A DNA stretch of 64,000 nt, from positions 9,342 to 73,341 of the forward strand of contig NZ_JOGO01000028.1 of assembly GCF_000719475.1 (NCBI RefSeq). Reading direction: 5' to 3'. Positions 42,036 through 53,829 of this stretch are shown piece by piece (the stretch's first letter is position 1; each line of letters begins with the position of its first letter). The position numbers and the translations under genes are program-made. The notes under the pieces were generated by a model, which worked only from the letters and a program-made list of their open reading frames with translations, made no database searches and was not told the origin of the DNA. This stretch comes from Streptomyces sp. NRRL F-5630 (lineage in GTDB: Bacteria; Actinomycetota; Actinomycetes; Streptomycetales; Streptomycetaceae).

Positions 42036-42866
42036 TCAGTCGCCCTGCGGGCGCAGCGCCTCCTTGATCGTCCGCATGACCTCGTCGAGCGGCGCGTCCG
42101 TGCGCGCCACCGTCACGAGCACTTCGCCGCGCGCGCTCGCCGTCGCGGCGGCCCCGGGCCGCCCCGGCGTGAGGCCGCCGACCGCGAAGTTCGCGCCGAC
42201 CGTGGCCCGGACGATCGCGAAGGCGCGGTCGAGCTGGGACATGACGTCGCCCTCGCCACCGGCCCGCAGCCAGCGCCGCAGGACGTGGTTGTGCGCGGTC
42301 ACGACGGCGGAGGCGGCTACCTCGGCGAGCAGCGGCTCGTCGTTGCCGTTCTGCTCGTGCTCGTCGAAGTGCCCGAGGAGGTAGCGCGTGAAAAGGCGCT
42401 CGTAGCGCGAGACCGAGGCGATCTCGCGCTCGCGCAGCGTCGGCACCTCGCGCGTCAGTCTGTAGCGCTCGACCGAGACCTGAGGCGCCGCCGCGTACAT
42501 CTTCATGACCTCTTTGATGCCCCGGCAGACCGTGTCGAGCGGGTGCTCGTGCGCGGGCGCCGCCTTCAGTACGTCCTCCACACGGACGAGGGTGTCGTCG
42601 TGGTCGGGGAAGATCGCCTCCTCCTTGGACCGGAAGTGGCGGAAGAAGGTCCGGCGGGCGACCCCGGCGGCGGCGGCGATCTCGTCGACGGTCGTCGCCT
42701 CGTACCCCTTCGTCGCGAAGAGCTCCATCGCGGCGGACGCCAGTTCGCGGCGCATCTTGAGGCGTTGGGCCGCGGCCCGGCCGCCCGAGCCGTTCTCGGT
42801 ACCCGCCGGGGGCGGGGCGGCAGGGGGTGCGGAGGGGGATGACGGTGGCGTGGCCGGCTGGGACAT
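42036..42866 (-). CDS. TetR-family regulator
   Basis: A 276-residue regulator starting at ATG 42866 (MSQPATPPSSP). A Pro/Ala/Ser-rich N-terminal tail of about 35 residues precedes the DNA-binding domain (MRRELASAAMELFATKGYEATTVDEIAAAAGVARRTFFRHF contains the helices, roughly residues 38-82). The C-terminal domain is helical. It is next to the lyase/MeaA-like unit and may control it through the TGATCGATCA sites, which is inference. A 258-bp gene-free stretch separates it from the divergent HEAT gene. Confidence 0.88.
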   Translation of the reverse strand: MSQPATPPSSPSAPPAAPPPAGTENGSGGRAAAQRLKMRRELASAAMELFATKGYEATTVDEIAAAAGVARRTFFRHFRSKEEAIFPDHDDTLVRVEDVLKAAPAHEHPLDTVCRGIKEVMKMYAAAPQVSVERYRLTREVPTLREREIASVSRYERLFTRYLLGHFDEHEQNGNDEPLLAEVAASAVVTAHNHVLRRWLRAGGEGDVMSQLDRAFAIVRATVGANFAVGGLTPGRPGAAATASARGEVLVTVARTDAPLDEVMRTIKEALRPQGD

Positions 42867-43124
42867 GCACCCGAACGTACTGCATCGACGCCGTGCGCGT
42901 GCGCGCTGCCCGCGGCTCGCGGCCCGTCTCGCGCGCCCCTCGTCCGCACCCCGCGCCGGCCCCGCGTCCCGCCCGCGCGCCGCTCCGATGAGCGCCGCCC
43001 GCGCGCCATGAGCGGCCCGGTCCGCCTCCGGGCCCCGGACGGGTGAACTGGTCAACGAGGAAGGGGGGTTCCTTCCTTCTGGCCCCCTGACCCGGCGCCG
43101 CTTCAGCCGCTACGCTCGGCTGCC

Positions 43125-43763
43125 ATGAACAAAGAGTTGCGTGCGCTCACGGACCGCTTACGGTGCGAGGCGGTGGTGGAGGGGGAGCGAGCGGTCGAGG
43201 AGTGCGAACGACTGGCACGCGCGGCCGGGCCCGAGGAGCTGGCCGGGGTGCTGAGCGACCCGGGCCGCCCGCTGTGGGCCAGGGAACTCGCGGCCTACCG
43301 CCTCGGCGTCGCCAAGGACCCGCGCGCCTTCGAGACCCTCGTCCTCTTCCTCAATCACCGCGACCCGCAGCGCTGCGCCACCGCGGCCCAGGCCCTCGCC
43401 GCGCTCGGCGACCCCAGGACCGCGCGCGCCGCCGCCGCGCTCGCCACCAACGAACTGCGCGTCGCCTACGCCGGTCAGGCGGTGCGGCTCCTCACCATGC
43501 TCCGCGCGCCCGAGTCCGTGCCCGCGCTCATCGCGACGCTGGAGCGGCGGCTCGTGCGGAACGACCCCTACCGGAACGTGGCGCTCGCGTGCGTCGCCGG
43601 GCTCGGCGTGCTGGGCGACCGGCGGGCGCGCCGCGTGCTCCAGGCCGCCGAGCGGCACCCGGGACTCGGTGCCGCGGCCTCCGCCGCCCTCGCCCGCATC
43701 CCGGCCCCGCGCACCCGGCGCCCCGCGGAACTGCGCAAGAAGGAGGCCGGGGCCGAGGGCTGA
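43125..43763 (+). CDS. HEAT-repeat protein
   Basis: A 212-residue soluble protein built of helical pairs. Repeats can be followed at about residues 45-75 (LWARELAAYRLGVAKDPRAFETLVLF), 80-110 (CATAAQALAALGDPRTARAAAAL), 115-145 and 150-185. This is the HEAT/PBS-lyase-like arrangement used for protein binding; it has no catalytic motif. The C-terminus is basic (RTRRPAELRKKEAG). The partner is unknown. It is convergent with the radical SAM gene. Confidence 0.8.
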   Translation: MNKELRALTDRLRCEAVVEGERAVEECERLARAAGPEELAGVLSDPGRPLWARELAAYRLGVAKDPRAFETLVLFLNHRDPQRCATAAQALAALGDPRTARAAAALATNELRVAYAGQAVRLLTMLRAPESVPALIATLERRLVRNDPYRNVALACVAGLGVLGDRRARRVLQAAERHPGLGAAASAALARIPAPRTRRPAELRKKEAGAEG

Positions 43764-43786
43764 GTCCCGGCCGCGGCGAGGACCGG

Positions 43787-43860
43787 GTGGCCGGTCCCGA
43801 GTGGGCAGGTTCCGGGCCCGAGGCGGCCGGTTCCGGCAGTGAGGTCACCGGTTCCCGAAG
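43787..43860. repeat. Short 21-bp tandem repeat between convergent genes
   Basis: About three and a half imperfect units (starting 43787, 43801, 43822, 43843), each carrying a core close to GGCCGGTTCCGG. It lies after both stops and encodes nothing. Confidence 0.45.
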
Positions 43861-43884
43861 GCGTGTGGGCCGTGCGCCACCGGC

Positions 43885-45000
43885 TCAGAGAAGGCTGAGC
43901 TGGGTCGGGCCCGCCGGTTCGGACCCCCGCGTGTGCTCCGGGGCGCGCGAATGCCGGATGTGCGCCGGCGCGGCGGGCGAAGCGCCGTCCCGCGTACCGC
44001 CGCGCCGCCCGCCGTCCCCGTCGGCACGCCACGAGGCGGCGCGCCGTTCGCCCATGCCGTAGGCGCGGGCGAGTTCGTGGACCTGGCGCGTGACGCGGCG
44101 CTGGTACCACGTCGGGGCGTAGGCCCCGTCCCCGTACAGGCGCTGGTAGGGCCGCACGAGGTGCGGGTGCTCCCGGGCGAGCCAGGACATGAACCACTCG
44201 CGCGCGCCGGGCCGCAGGTGCAGCACGAGCGGCGTGACCGAGGTGGCGCCCGCCTCGGCGACGGCCCGCACCGTCGCCTCCAACTGCTCGGGGCTGTCGC
44301 CCAGGTACGGGATGACGGGGGCCATGAGGACGCCGCAGTCCAGGCCGCGCTCACCGAGCCGCCGTACGACGTCGAGCCGTCGGGCGGGGGCCGGGGTGCC
44401 GGGTTCGACCGTGCGCCACAGCGTCTCGTCCGTGAAGCCGACCGAGACCGAGACGCCGACCTGCGTCACGCGCGCCGCCTCGGCGAGCAGCGGGAGGTCG
44501 CGGAGGATCAGCGTCCCCTTGGTGAGGATGCTGAAAGGGTTGGCGTGCTCGGTGAGCGCCGTGATGATGCCCGGCATGAGCGCGTACCGGCCCTCGGCGC
44601 GCTGGTAGCAGTCCACGTTGGTGCCCATCGCGATGTGCTCGCCGTGCCAGCGCGGGGAGGCGAGGCGCTTGCGGAGCAGTTCGGGCGCGTTGACCTTGAC
44701 GACGATCTGGCTGTCGAAGCCGAGGCCCGTGTCGAGGTCGAGGTAGCTGTGCGTCTTGCGCGCGAAGCAGTAGACGCAGGCGTGCGAGCAGCCTCGGTAG
44801 GGGTTCACGGTCCACTCGAAGGGCATCCGGGAGGCGCCCGGGACGCGGTTGACGATCGAGCGGGCGCGGATCTCGTGGAAGGTGATGCCGGCGAACTCGG
44901 GGGTCTCGAAGGTGCGGGTCGTGACGGACTCGGCGGAGAACAGCGCGTTCTTCGCGGTCGTGGCGTCGTCGGCGGTGTCGTTCAGGTTGTCCCAGCGCAT
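43885..45000 (-). CDS. Rv2578c-type radical SAM protein
   Basis: A 371-residue radical S-adenosylmethionine enzyme. The iron-sulfur site is CSHACVYCFA (C-x3-C-x2-C), preceded by NPYRGC. Other landmarks are MGTNVDCYQRAEGRY, SILTKGTLILRD and VSVGFTDE. It belongs to the SplB-related group common in actinobacteria; its reaction is not known to me. The N-terminus MRWDNLND and GAGGAGG before the ATG at 45000 fix the start. The last 45 residues are an Arg/Gly/Ser-rich tail ending QLSLL. Confidence 0.88.
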   Translation of the reverse strand: MRWDNLNDTADDATTAKNALFSAESVTTRTFETPEFAGITFHEIRARSIVNRVPGASRMPFEWTVNPYRGCSHACVYCFARKTHSYLDLDTGLGFDSQIVVKVNAPELLRKRLASPRWHGEHIAMGTNVDCYQRAEGRYALMPGIITALTEHANPFSILTKGTLILRDLPLLAEAARVTQVGVSVSVGFTDETLWRTVEPGTPAPARRLDVVRRLGERGLDCGVLMAPVIPYLGDSPEQLEATVRAVAEAGATSVTPLVLHLRPGAREWFMSWLAREHPHLVRPYQRLYGDGAYAPTWYQRRVTRQVHELARAYGMGERRAASWRADGDGGRRGGTRDGASPAAPAHIRHSRAPEHTRGSEPAGPTQLSLL

Positions 45001-45232
45001 GGCGGCCTCCTCGGGGTAGCGGACCGGCCGCGTGCGTCGCGCGGGCCGCGAGCGAGTCGCGGAGGGAGCGCGAACACGTCGCGAACGGGTCGCGTTCGAA
45101 CAATAGAACATCTGTTCCCTTGATCGCTGGGACGCAGGATTTGGCGGCGTGGCCCCGCGATGGTTGGGTGGGCCCCACCGCCGCACCGGCGGGCGTGTGA
45201 GTACACCCGGCGAAGTCCCTGGAGGTAGTGCA

Positions 45233-45676
45233 ATGGCGCAGGTCGAGGCCACGACGGAGCGGATCATCGCGGCCGGCCCCGAGGACGTCTTCGACGCGCT
45301 CGCCGACTACAGCGGCACGCGCGAGAAGCTCCTGCCCGAACAGTTCAGCGAGTACGAGGTGCGCGAGGGCGGCGACGGCGAGGGCACCCTCGTGCACTGG
45401 AAGCTCCAGGCGACGAGCAAGCGGATCAGGGACTGCCTCCTGGAGGTCAGTGAGCCGCAGGACGGCACGCTCGTCGAGAAGGACCGCAACTCCTCCATGG
45501 TGACGACCTGGACCGTGACCCCGAGCGGCGAGGGCGCCTCGCGTGTCGTCGTCACGACGACGTGGAACGGGGCCGGGGGCATCGGCGGCTTCTTCGAGAA
45601 GACGTTCGCGCCGAAGGGGCTCGCGCGGATCTACGACGCCGAACTCGCGAAGCTGGCGGCCCACTTCGGAGGCTGA
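45233..45676 (+). CDS. SRPBCC-superfamily (START/polyketide cyclase-like) protein
   Basis: A 147-residue protein with the helix-grip fold: a first strand (VEATTERIIAAGPEDVFDALADY), a middle sheet with alternating hydrophobics, and a long C-terminal helix (GGIGGFFEKTFAPKGLARIYDAELAKLAAHF). These proteins bind hydrophobic ligands in a central cavity. There are no clear catalytic residues and no neighbour suggesting the ligand. GGAGG lies just upstream of the ATG at 45233. A strong hairpin follows the gene. Confidence 0.82.
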   Translation: MAQVEATTERIIAAGPEDVFDALADYSGTREKLLPEQFSEYEVREGGDGEGTLVHWKLQATSKRIRDCLLEVSEPQDGTLVEKDRNSSMVTTWTVTPSGEGASRVVVTTTWNGAGGIGGFFEKTFAPKGLARIYDAELAKLAAHFGG

Positions 45677-46021
45677 CCCCTCACGGGAGGGCGTCTCGGG
45701 GCTCCGGCCCCGGAGCGACGCGCCCGGCGTCACCAACGCTCGTGATCAACGCGCCTAGCGCCGGAGGGGCTGTTTCCGCAACCCCTCCGGCGCTTCGCCA
45801 CCCCTTCCGGTGTCAACATGCCTCCCCGTCTCCCGCCGTTCCGGTGTCACTGAGATGAGTGGATCTCCGTATCCCTCCCGTCGTACGCCGTAAGGCCCCT
45901 ACCGGCACAGATGACCGCGCGCCCGCGCACAACCGCCCCTTCCTGCCCACTCTTCGTACTTGCGTCGCCACGGAACGCGATGCGAGAACTGTCCCCGCAC
46001 GGGCGGACGAAGGGGACAAGG
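45677..46021. other. Intergenic region before the MFS fusion gene
   Basis: 345 bp without a gene, containing the terminator hairpin at 45757-45794 and, downstream of it, a stretch of lower GC (about 45835-45900) that is the best place for the promoter of the MFS fusion gene. Confidence 0.4.
45757..45794 (+). terminator. Terminator hairpin after the SRPBCC gene
   Basis: A perfect 13-bp stem (AGCGCCGGAGGGG with its complement) and a 12-base loop lie 81 bp after the stop. No U-run. Confidence 0.6.
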
Positions 46022-48493
46022 GTGAGCGGTACGACGCTGGCGGAGAACTGGGCGGGGCTCGACGAGCGGGGTGGTGCGCCCCTCGCCGAGCCGGTGCCCC
46101 CACCCCCCGTGCTCCGGCGGGCCGGCGGCCCGCCACCCCCGCAGGTGGCCCCCGAGCTGAGCCGGGCGCAGGTCCGCACCGTCTTCCTCGGGCTCATGCT
46201 CGCGCTCCTCCTCGCGGCCCTCGAGCAGATGATCGTCGCGACCGCGCTCCCGAAGATCGTCGGCGAGCTGCACGGGCTCGACCGCATGTCGTGGGCGATC
46301 ACCGCGTACCTGCTCACCTCGACCGTCGGGCTGCCGATCTACGGAAAGCTCGGCGACCTCTTCGGGCGCAAGGGCGTCTTCCAGTTCGCGATCCTCGTCT
46401 TCGTCGTCGGCTCCGCGCTCGCTGGCTGGTCCCGCTCCATGGACCAGCTCATCGCCTTCCGCGCCATCCAGGGCATCGGCGCGGGCGGGCTCATGATCGG
46501 CGTGCAGGCGATCATCGGGGACATCGTGCCGCCACGCGAACGCGGCAAGTACATGGGCCTCATCGGCGCCGCCTTCGGCCTCGCCTCCGTCGCGGGACCG
46601 CTCCTCGGAGGCTTCTTCACCGACCACGTCTCGTGGCGCTGGTGCTTCTACTTCAACGTCCCCTTCGGCCTGCTGACCCTCGTCGTCGTCACCCTCGTCC
46701 TCAAACTGCCCCGCCCGCGCCGCAAGGCCAAGCTCGACGTGCTCGGCGCGACCCTGCTCGCCCTCGCGTCGGCGTGCCTCGTGCTGCTCACGAGCTGGGG
46801 CGGCACCGAGTACGCGTGGGGCTCGCGCATGATCATCGGGCTCGGCGCGGGCGCCGTCGTCAGCTCCGCGCTCTTCCTGCTCGCCGAGCACTACGCGACC
46901 GAACCGCTCATCCCGCTGCGCCTGTTCCGCGAACGCGCCTTCAACGTCACCGGGCTCGTCGGCGCCGTCGTCGGCATCGCGCTCTTCGGCGCGGCGAGCT
47001 ACCTGCCGACCTATCTCCAGATGGTCGACGGGGCGAGCGCCACGGAGTCCGGGCTGCTCATGCTGCCGATGATGGGCGGCGTCGTCATCGCCTCGATCGT
47101 CGCCGGGCAGCTCATCACGCACACCGGGCACTACCGGATCTACCCGATCCTCGGCGGGATCCTCTCGACGCTCGGCATGTGGCTCCTGTCCCGCCTGGAG
47201 ACCGGCACCTCGCGGTTCACGTACAGCGTGTGGATGGCCGTGCTCGGCGCCGGGATCGGGCTCATCATGCCCGTCCTCGTCCTCGCCGTGCAGAACGCGG
47301 TGCGCCCCGGTGACCTCGGGACGGCGACGAGTGCGAACAACTACTTCCGGCAGATCGGCGGCAGCGTCGGGGCCGCGATCTTCGGCACCCTCTTCGCGAG
47401 CCGCCTCGCCGACGCGCTCGCGGACCGGCTGCCCGCGGGCGCCGGTGACACCCTGCCCGACCCCGAGTCCGTCACCCCGCAGCTCGTGCACCACCTCCCG
47501 GCGCCGCTGCGGGACGGATTCATCCAGGCGTACGCCGACGCGATGCCGAGGATCTTCCTCTACCTCGTACCGGTGCTCGCCCTCGGCCTGCTGATCGCCT
47601 GCTTCCTGAAGGAGACCCCCCTCGTGTCCACCGCCGCAGCGCACACCCCCGCCGAGCCCGCCGAGCCGGGGCCCGAGGCGCTCGCCGACACCACCGAAGT
47701 CCGCCTCCCCGCGAGCCGCACCCCACACGCGGGGCCGGGCGTCCCGGTGTGCGGCAGCGTCCAGCACCCGGACGGCAGCCCCGTCCCGCGCGCCGCGCTC
47801 ACGCTCATCGACATCGCGGGGCAGCAGGTCGGGCGTGGCGCGAGCGGCGAGGACGGCAGGTACGCGCTCGCGACGCCCGGCATCGGATCGTACGTGCTCA
47901 TCGCCGCCGCGGGCGGGCACCAGCCGCAGGCGGTCACGGTGACCGTCGCCGAGCGGCCCGTGGAACTGGACGTCGTGCTGGGCGGCGCGGGGCGGCTCGC
48001 CGGGCGGGTCGTCACGGCGGACGGCACCCCCGTCGCGGGCGCCTCGGTGACGCTCACGGACGTGCGCGGCGAGGTCGTCGCGCACGCGCGCTCGGAGCAC
48101 GACGGGGCGTACGTGCTGGACGACCTCGTCGCGGGCGAGTACACGCTCGCCGCGAGTGCCACGGCCTTCCGTCCCGCCGCGCTGCCGCTCACCGTGCAGG
48201 CGGCCCGCGAGACCCGGCAGGACATCGAGCTGGCCGGGGGAGCGGTGCTGCGCGGGACGGTACGGGCCCGCGGCGGGCGCCCCGTCGAGGACGCGCGCGT
48301 GACGCTGCTCGACGCGGCGGGCAACGTCGTCGACTCGCTCACGACCGAGGCAGACGGCAGCTTCCGCTTCGTGGACCTCTCCTCCGGCGAGTACACCGTC
48401 ATCGCGGCGGGCTACCCGCCGGTCGCCACGGTCCTCCAGGTGGCGGGCGGCGGGCGCACGGAACGCGACCTCCTCCTCGGCCACGAGGACTGA
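46022..48493 (+). CDS. DHA2-type MFS exporter fused to carboxypeptidase-regulatory-like domains
   Basis: An 823-residue protein. Residues about 45-535 form a 14-helix drug/proton antiporter with [14 protein letters not shown] (loop 2-3 signature), [10 protein letters not shown] (motif near helix 4) and GPLLGGFF (motif C). Residues about 580-823 are soluble and hold three Ig-like carboxypeptidase-D-regulatory repeats ([54 protein letters not shown]). The exporter part probably expels a hydrophobic or cationic compound; the tail is likely to bind protein or envelope components. Which side it faces depends on the helix count. GTG at 46022 follows GAAGGGG. It ends in two tandem terminators. Confidence 0.87.
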   Translation: MSGTTLAENWAGLDERGGAPLAEPVPPPPVLRRAGGPPPPQVAPELSRAQVRTVFLGLMLALLLAALEQMIVATALPKIVGELHGLDRMSWAITAYLLTSTVGLPIYGKLGDLFGRKGVFQFAILVFVVGSALAGWSRSMDQLIAFRAIQGIGAGGLMIGVQAIIGDIVPPRERGKYMGLIGAAFGLASVAGPLLGGFFTDHVSWRWCFYFNVPFGLLTLVVVTLVLKLPRPRRKAKLDVLGATLLALASACLVLLTSWGGTEYAWGSRMIIGLGAGAVVSSALFLLAEHYATEPLIPLRLFRERAFNVTGLVGAVVGIALFGAASYLPTYLQMVDGASATESGLLMLPMMGGVVIASIVAGQLITHTGHYRIYPILGGILSTLGMWLLSRLETGTSRFTYSVWMAVLGAGIGLIMPVLVLAVQNAVRPGDLGTATSANNYFRQIGGSVGAAIFGTLFASRLADALADRLPAGAGDTLPDPESVTPQLVHHLPAPLRDGFIQAYADAMPRIFLYLVPVLALGLLIACFLKETPLVSTAAAHTPAEPAEPGPEALADTTEVRLPASRTPHAGPGVPVCGSVQHPDGSPVPRAALTLIDIAGQQVGRGASGEDGRYALATPGIGSYVLIAAAGGHQPQAVTVTVAERPVELDVVLGGAGRLAGRVVTADGTPVAGASVTLTDVRGEVVAHARSEHDGAYVLDDLVAGEYTLAASATAFRPAALPLTVQAARETRQDIELAGGAVLRGTVRARGGRPVEDARVTLLDAAGNVVDSLTTEADGSFRFVDLSSGEYTVIAAGYPPVATVLQVAGGGRTERDLLLGHED

Positions 48494-48506
48494 CCTCCTC
48501 CCGACC

Positions 48507-48538
48507 GGCGGTCCGGCCGCCTCCCCTGCCGGACCGCC
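48507..48538 (+). terminator. First terminator after the MFS fusion gene
   Basis: A perfect 11-bp stem (GGCGGTCCGGC with GCCGGACCGCC) and a 10-base loop, 14 bp after the stop. Confidence 0.7.
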
Positions 48539-48541
48539 CCG

Positions 48542-48591
48542 GCGCCCGTCCTCCTCCCGCGGCCCCGCCCGGGAGGGGGACGGGCGCTTTT
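48542..48591 (+). terminator. Second, intrinsic terminator with U-run
   Basis: An 18-bp stem with a single G-U pair (48542-48559 with 48570-48587), a 10-base loop and TTTT directly after it: a textbook intrinsic terminator, insulating the kdp operon. Confidence 0.85.
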
Positions 48592-48705
48592 CCGTGCGCT
48601 CTCCCGCCCCGGGGCACTCCCCCCGCGTACGGAATGCGTCAAGAGCGCCCCGCGCGCCATATGGACGGCGTCAACAGCGCTCCCGAGTGCCGGAATCCGC
48701 GTTTC

Positions 48706-48728
48706 GATCGGAAGGTATCCAACCGATC
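48706..48728. promoter_or_regulatory. Inverted repeat upstream of the kdp operon
   Basis: GATCGG, 11 bases, CCGATC lies 42-64 bp before the first start codon of the kdp unit. It is a candidate operator, or part of one, for the kdp promoter. No KdpE site can be assigned from sequence alone. Confidence 0.45.
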
Positions 48729-48769
48729 AGATCCGTGGAATCGCACGGCTTAGCTCTCAGGAGTCAACG

Positions 48770-48853
48770 ATGGCCGATCTGGCCTTCGTGGCCACCATGC
48801 TCGCGGTCTTCGCGCTCGTGGCCCTCGTCGCGAAAGGGGTGACGAAGCTGTGA
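48770..48853 (+). CDS. 27-residue membrane micro-ORF opening the kdp operon
   Basis: ATG to TGA encodes [20 protein letters not shown] followed by AKGVTKL: one uninterrupted membrane helix with a basic end. CAGGAG lies eight bases upstream of the ATG, and the stop overlaps the GTG of kdpF (GTGA), so the two are translationally coupled. Size and topology resemble KdpF, but the sequence is distinct from the KdpF encoded next. I think it is a real small membrane peptide; its role, perhaps stabilising the Kdp complex, is inference. Confidence 0.6.
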   Translation: MADLAFVATMLAVFALVALVAKGVTKL

Positions 48854-48939
48854 CCGCCGAAAACGTCACCGGGCTCCTCGTGGCCCTCGCCCTTCTCGTG
48901 TACCTCGTCCTCGCCCTGGTCCGTCCGGAGAGGTTCTGA
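48850..48939 (+). CDS. kdpF: KdpF, small subunit of the K+-ATPase
   Basis: A 29-residue single-helix peptide ([20 protein letters not shown], then LALVRPERF) that stabilises the KdpABC complex in the membrane. The C-terminal L-x-R-P-E-x-F ending is characteristic. It starts with GTG overlapping the preceding micro-ORF and ends 8 bp before kdpA. Confidence 0.88.
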   Translation: MTAENVTGLLVALALLVYLVLALVRPERF

Positions 48940-48947
48940 GCGGCGAC

Positions 48948-50635
48948 ATGAGTCCTGTCCTGGCCGGAATACTCCAGTTGCTCGCGCTCGTCGTCGCCCT
49001 CGGCCTCTCGTACCGGCCGCTCGGCGACTACATGGCGCGGGTGTATTCCTCGCCCCGCCACCTCCGGGTGGAGAAATGGATCTACCGGGTCATCGGCGCG
49101 AACCCGGACACCGCGATGCGGTGGCCCGCCTATCTGCGCGGTGTGCTCGCCTTTTCCCTCGTGTCCCTCCTCTTCCTGTACGCGCTGCAGCGCGTACAGG
49201 GAATCCTGCCCGGCTCGCTCGGTTTCTCCTCGATCGACCCGGACCAGGCGTTCAACACCGCCGCCTCCTTCGTCGCCAACACCAACTGGCAGTCCTATTA
49301 CGGCGAGCAGGCCATGGGCCACGTCGTGCAGACCGGCGGCCTCGCGGTGCAGAACTTCGTCTCGGCCGCCGTCGGCATGGCCGTCGCGATCGCCCTCGTC
49401 CGCGGGTTCGCGCACCCCCGCCTGCTGGGCCGCAAGCTCGGCGCCGGTACCGGTGAGCTGGGCAACTTCTGGTCCGATCTCGTGCGCGGCACGGTCCGGA
49501 TCCTGCTGCCGATCGCCGCCGTCGCCGCCGTGCTGCTCGTCGCGTGCGGCGCGATCCAGAACTTCGCCGGCATCCACGAGGTCGGCCAGTTCACGGGCGG
49601 CACGCAGCAGTTCAACGGGGGAGCGGTCGCCTCGCAGGAGGCGATCAAGGAACTCGGCACGAACGGCGGCGGCTATTTCAACGCCAACTCCGCACACCCC
49701 TTCGAGAACCCCACGCCGCTCTCCAACCTCCTGGAGATCTTCCTCATCCTGGTGATCCCCTTCTCCCTGACCCGCACCTTCGGCCGCATGGTCGGCTCGG
49801 TGCGCCAGGGATACGCGATCCTCGCCACGATGGGCCTCATCTGGCTCGGATTCACCGCGCTCATGATGTGGACCGAATTCGCCCACCACGGCCCCGCGTT
49901 CGACCTCGCGGGCGGCGCCATGGAAGGCAAGGAGACGCGTTTCGGGGTCGGCGGTTCCTCGCTCTTCGCGGTCGCCACCACCCTCACCTCGACCGGCGCG
50001 GTCAATTCCTTCCACTCGTCCTTCACCGGACTCGGCGGCGGCATCACCATGCTGGGGATGCAATTGGGCGAGATCGCGCCCGGTGGCGTCGGCTCGGGCC
50101 TGTACGGAATGCTCGTCATCGCCGTCATCGCGGTGTTCCTCGCCGGGCTCATGGTCGGCCGCACCCCCGAATACCTCGGCAAGAAGATCGGGCCCCGAGA
50201 GATCAAACTCGCCGCGCTCTACATCCTCGTCACCCCGGCACTCGTCCTGTGCTTCACCGCCGCCGCGATGGCCCTGCCCACCCCCGGCGATTCGATGACG
50301 AACTCCGGGCCGCACGGCTTCTCCGAGATCCTGTACGCGTACACCTCGGGCGCCAACAACAACGGCTCCGCGTTCGCCGGGCTCAACGCCGACACGCAGT
50401 GGTTCAACACCACGATCGGCCTCGCGATGCTCCTCGGCCGCTTCCTGCCGATGGTCTTCGTTCTCGCCCTCGCGGGCTCCTTCGCGAGCCGGCGCCCCGT
50501 CCCCGAGACGGCCGGCACGCTCCGCACCGCGAAGCCCCTGTTCACCGGGGTGCTCACCGGCACCCTCCTCATCGTCACCGGACTCACCTACTTCCCGGCG
50601 CTCGCGCTGGGACCGCTCGCCGAAGGGCTCGCCTC

Positions 50636-50639
<4 letters not shown>
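48948..50639 (+). CDS. kdpA: Potassium-transporting ATPase subunit A
   Basis: A 563-residue channel-like subunit with about ten membrane helices. It carries the four pore loops of the KtrB/KdpA family, among them [18 protein letters not shown] and [13 protein letters not shown], which line the potassium filter. It binds potassium outside and passes it to KdpB. The stop overlaps the kdpB start by 4 bp (ATGA). Confidence 0.96.
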
Positions 50640-52732
<2,093 letters not shown>

Positions 52733-52737
52733 CCGCC

Positions 52738-53409
52738 ATGAACTCCACCGCAGGTACCACGGGACGCCTCCTGTGGGCCGGGCTGCGCGCCCTGCTCGTC
52801 CTGACCGTCGTCACCGGGGTGCTCTACCCCCTCGCGATCACCGGTATCGCCCAGGGCCTCTTCCACGACAAGGCCAACGGCTCCGAGATCAAGGAGAGCG
52901 GCGAGGTCGTCGGCTCGGCCCTCATCGGCCAGCGCTACGACCTCGCCACCGGGAAGGGCGAGGACACGCCCCGCCCCGACCTGCGCTTCTTCCAGCCGCG
53001 CCCGTCCAACGGCCTCGGCACGAACAGCGTCAACACGCAGTACAAGCTCATCCTCTCGGGCGCGACGAACCGCTCGGGCGACAACGAGGAGCTGATCGGC
53101 TGGGTGCGGCAGGCCAAGGCGGACGTCGTACGGGACAACTCCGTGCCCGGCCACCCGGTGCGCCCCGCCGACGTCCCCGCCGACGCCGTCACCTCCTCGG
53201 GCTCGGGTCTCGACCCCGACATCTCCCCGGAGTACGCGGCCCTCCAGGCCCGTCGCGTGGCGGAGCGCAACGACCTGCCGCTGAGCAGAATCCGGGACCT
53301 CGTCGCGGAGCACACGAGCGGGCGGACGCTGGGCTTCGCGGGGGAGCCGAGGGTGAACGTGCTGGAGCTGAACGTGGCGCTGCGGGAGGCGGTGGAAGCC
53401 GCGAAGTGA
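52738..53409 (+). CDS. kdpC: Potassium-transporting ATPase subunit C
   Basis: A 223-residue single-helix subunit. Residues 10-32 form the membrane anchor (LLWAGLRALLVLTVVTGVLYPLAITG), followed by the conserved FFQPRPSN and SSGSGLDPDISPEYA segments of the extracytoplasmic domain. It completes kdpFABC. No kdpD or kdpE follows; a hairpin terminates the unit instead. Confidence 0.95.
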   Translation: MNSTAGTTGRLLWAGLRALLVLTVVTGVLYPLAITGIAQGLFHDKANGSEIKESGEVVGSALIGQRYDLATGKGEDTPRPDLRFFQPRPSNGLGTNSVNTQYKLILSGATNRSGDNEELIGWVRQAKADVVRDNSVPGHPVRPADVPADAVTSSGSGLDPDISPEYAALQARRVAERNDLPLSRIRDLVAEHTSGRTLGFAGEPRVNVLELNVALREAVEAAK

Positions 53410-53829
53410 CCCCGCGGGGGCACGGGGCGACGGGGCGGCGTGGGTGCCGTACCGCCGCCCTGTGCCCGTGCCGTGTCCTGGCGGGTCCCCGCCTCGGGGG
53501 GAGTCCAGCGCTCGGGTGAGCCGTTCGGCGTCTTGGGGGAGCGGCCCCCGCCGGGCCGTCCCAGAGTGCCGTCACGCTGCCGGGTGCACCCCACGGCTCA
53601 CGCTGACTCCGTGCGGAGGACCGCCCGCGAGAGAGGCGCGGGGGCTGCCCCGAGAGCGGGTGCGGGCCCCCTGCCCGTCCGCCGGTGCCTCCCCCGCCCG
53701 GCCGCCACCGGTACGCCCATTGGCGGTGCCGCCACCCCGAGGGGAAGGCCATTGACCTGCGCGCCTGCCGCAAGATCTACTCTGACGGGGCCGCCCGCCG
53801 AGGACCCGGCCCCGAGGAGAGGAGGACGC
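53410..53829. other. Intergenic region between kdp and the peptidase operon
   Basis: 420 bp without a gene: open frames have no ribosome site. The left end holds the kdp terminator. Near the right end TTGACC (53752-53757) followed 18 bp later by TCTACT (53776-53781) is a possible promoter for the peptidase operon, about 45 bp before its start. Confidence 0.45.
53419..53472 (+). terminator. Terminator hairpin after kdpC
   Basis: Two stacked 8-bp stems (GGCACGGG/CCCGTGCC and GGGCGGCG/CGCCGCCC) separated by a small internal loop, starting 10 bp after the kdpC stop. Confidence 0.6.

Noticed and set aside
43787..43860. CRISPR-like repeat array
   Set aside because: The units are contiguous 21-bp tandem copies without unique spacers; no cas genes are present.
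48494..48769. A c-di-AMP (ydaO-type) riboswitch before the kdp operon
   Set aside because: Only terminator hairpins and one short inverted repeat are visible; I could not find the conserved ydaO elements.
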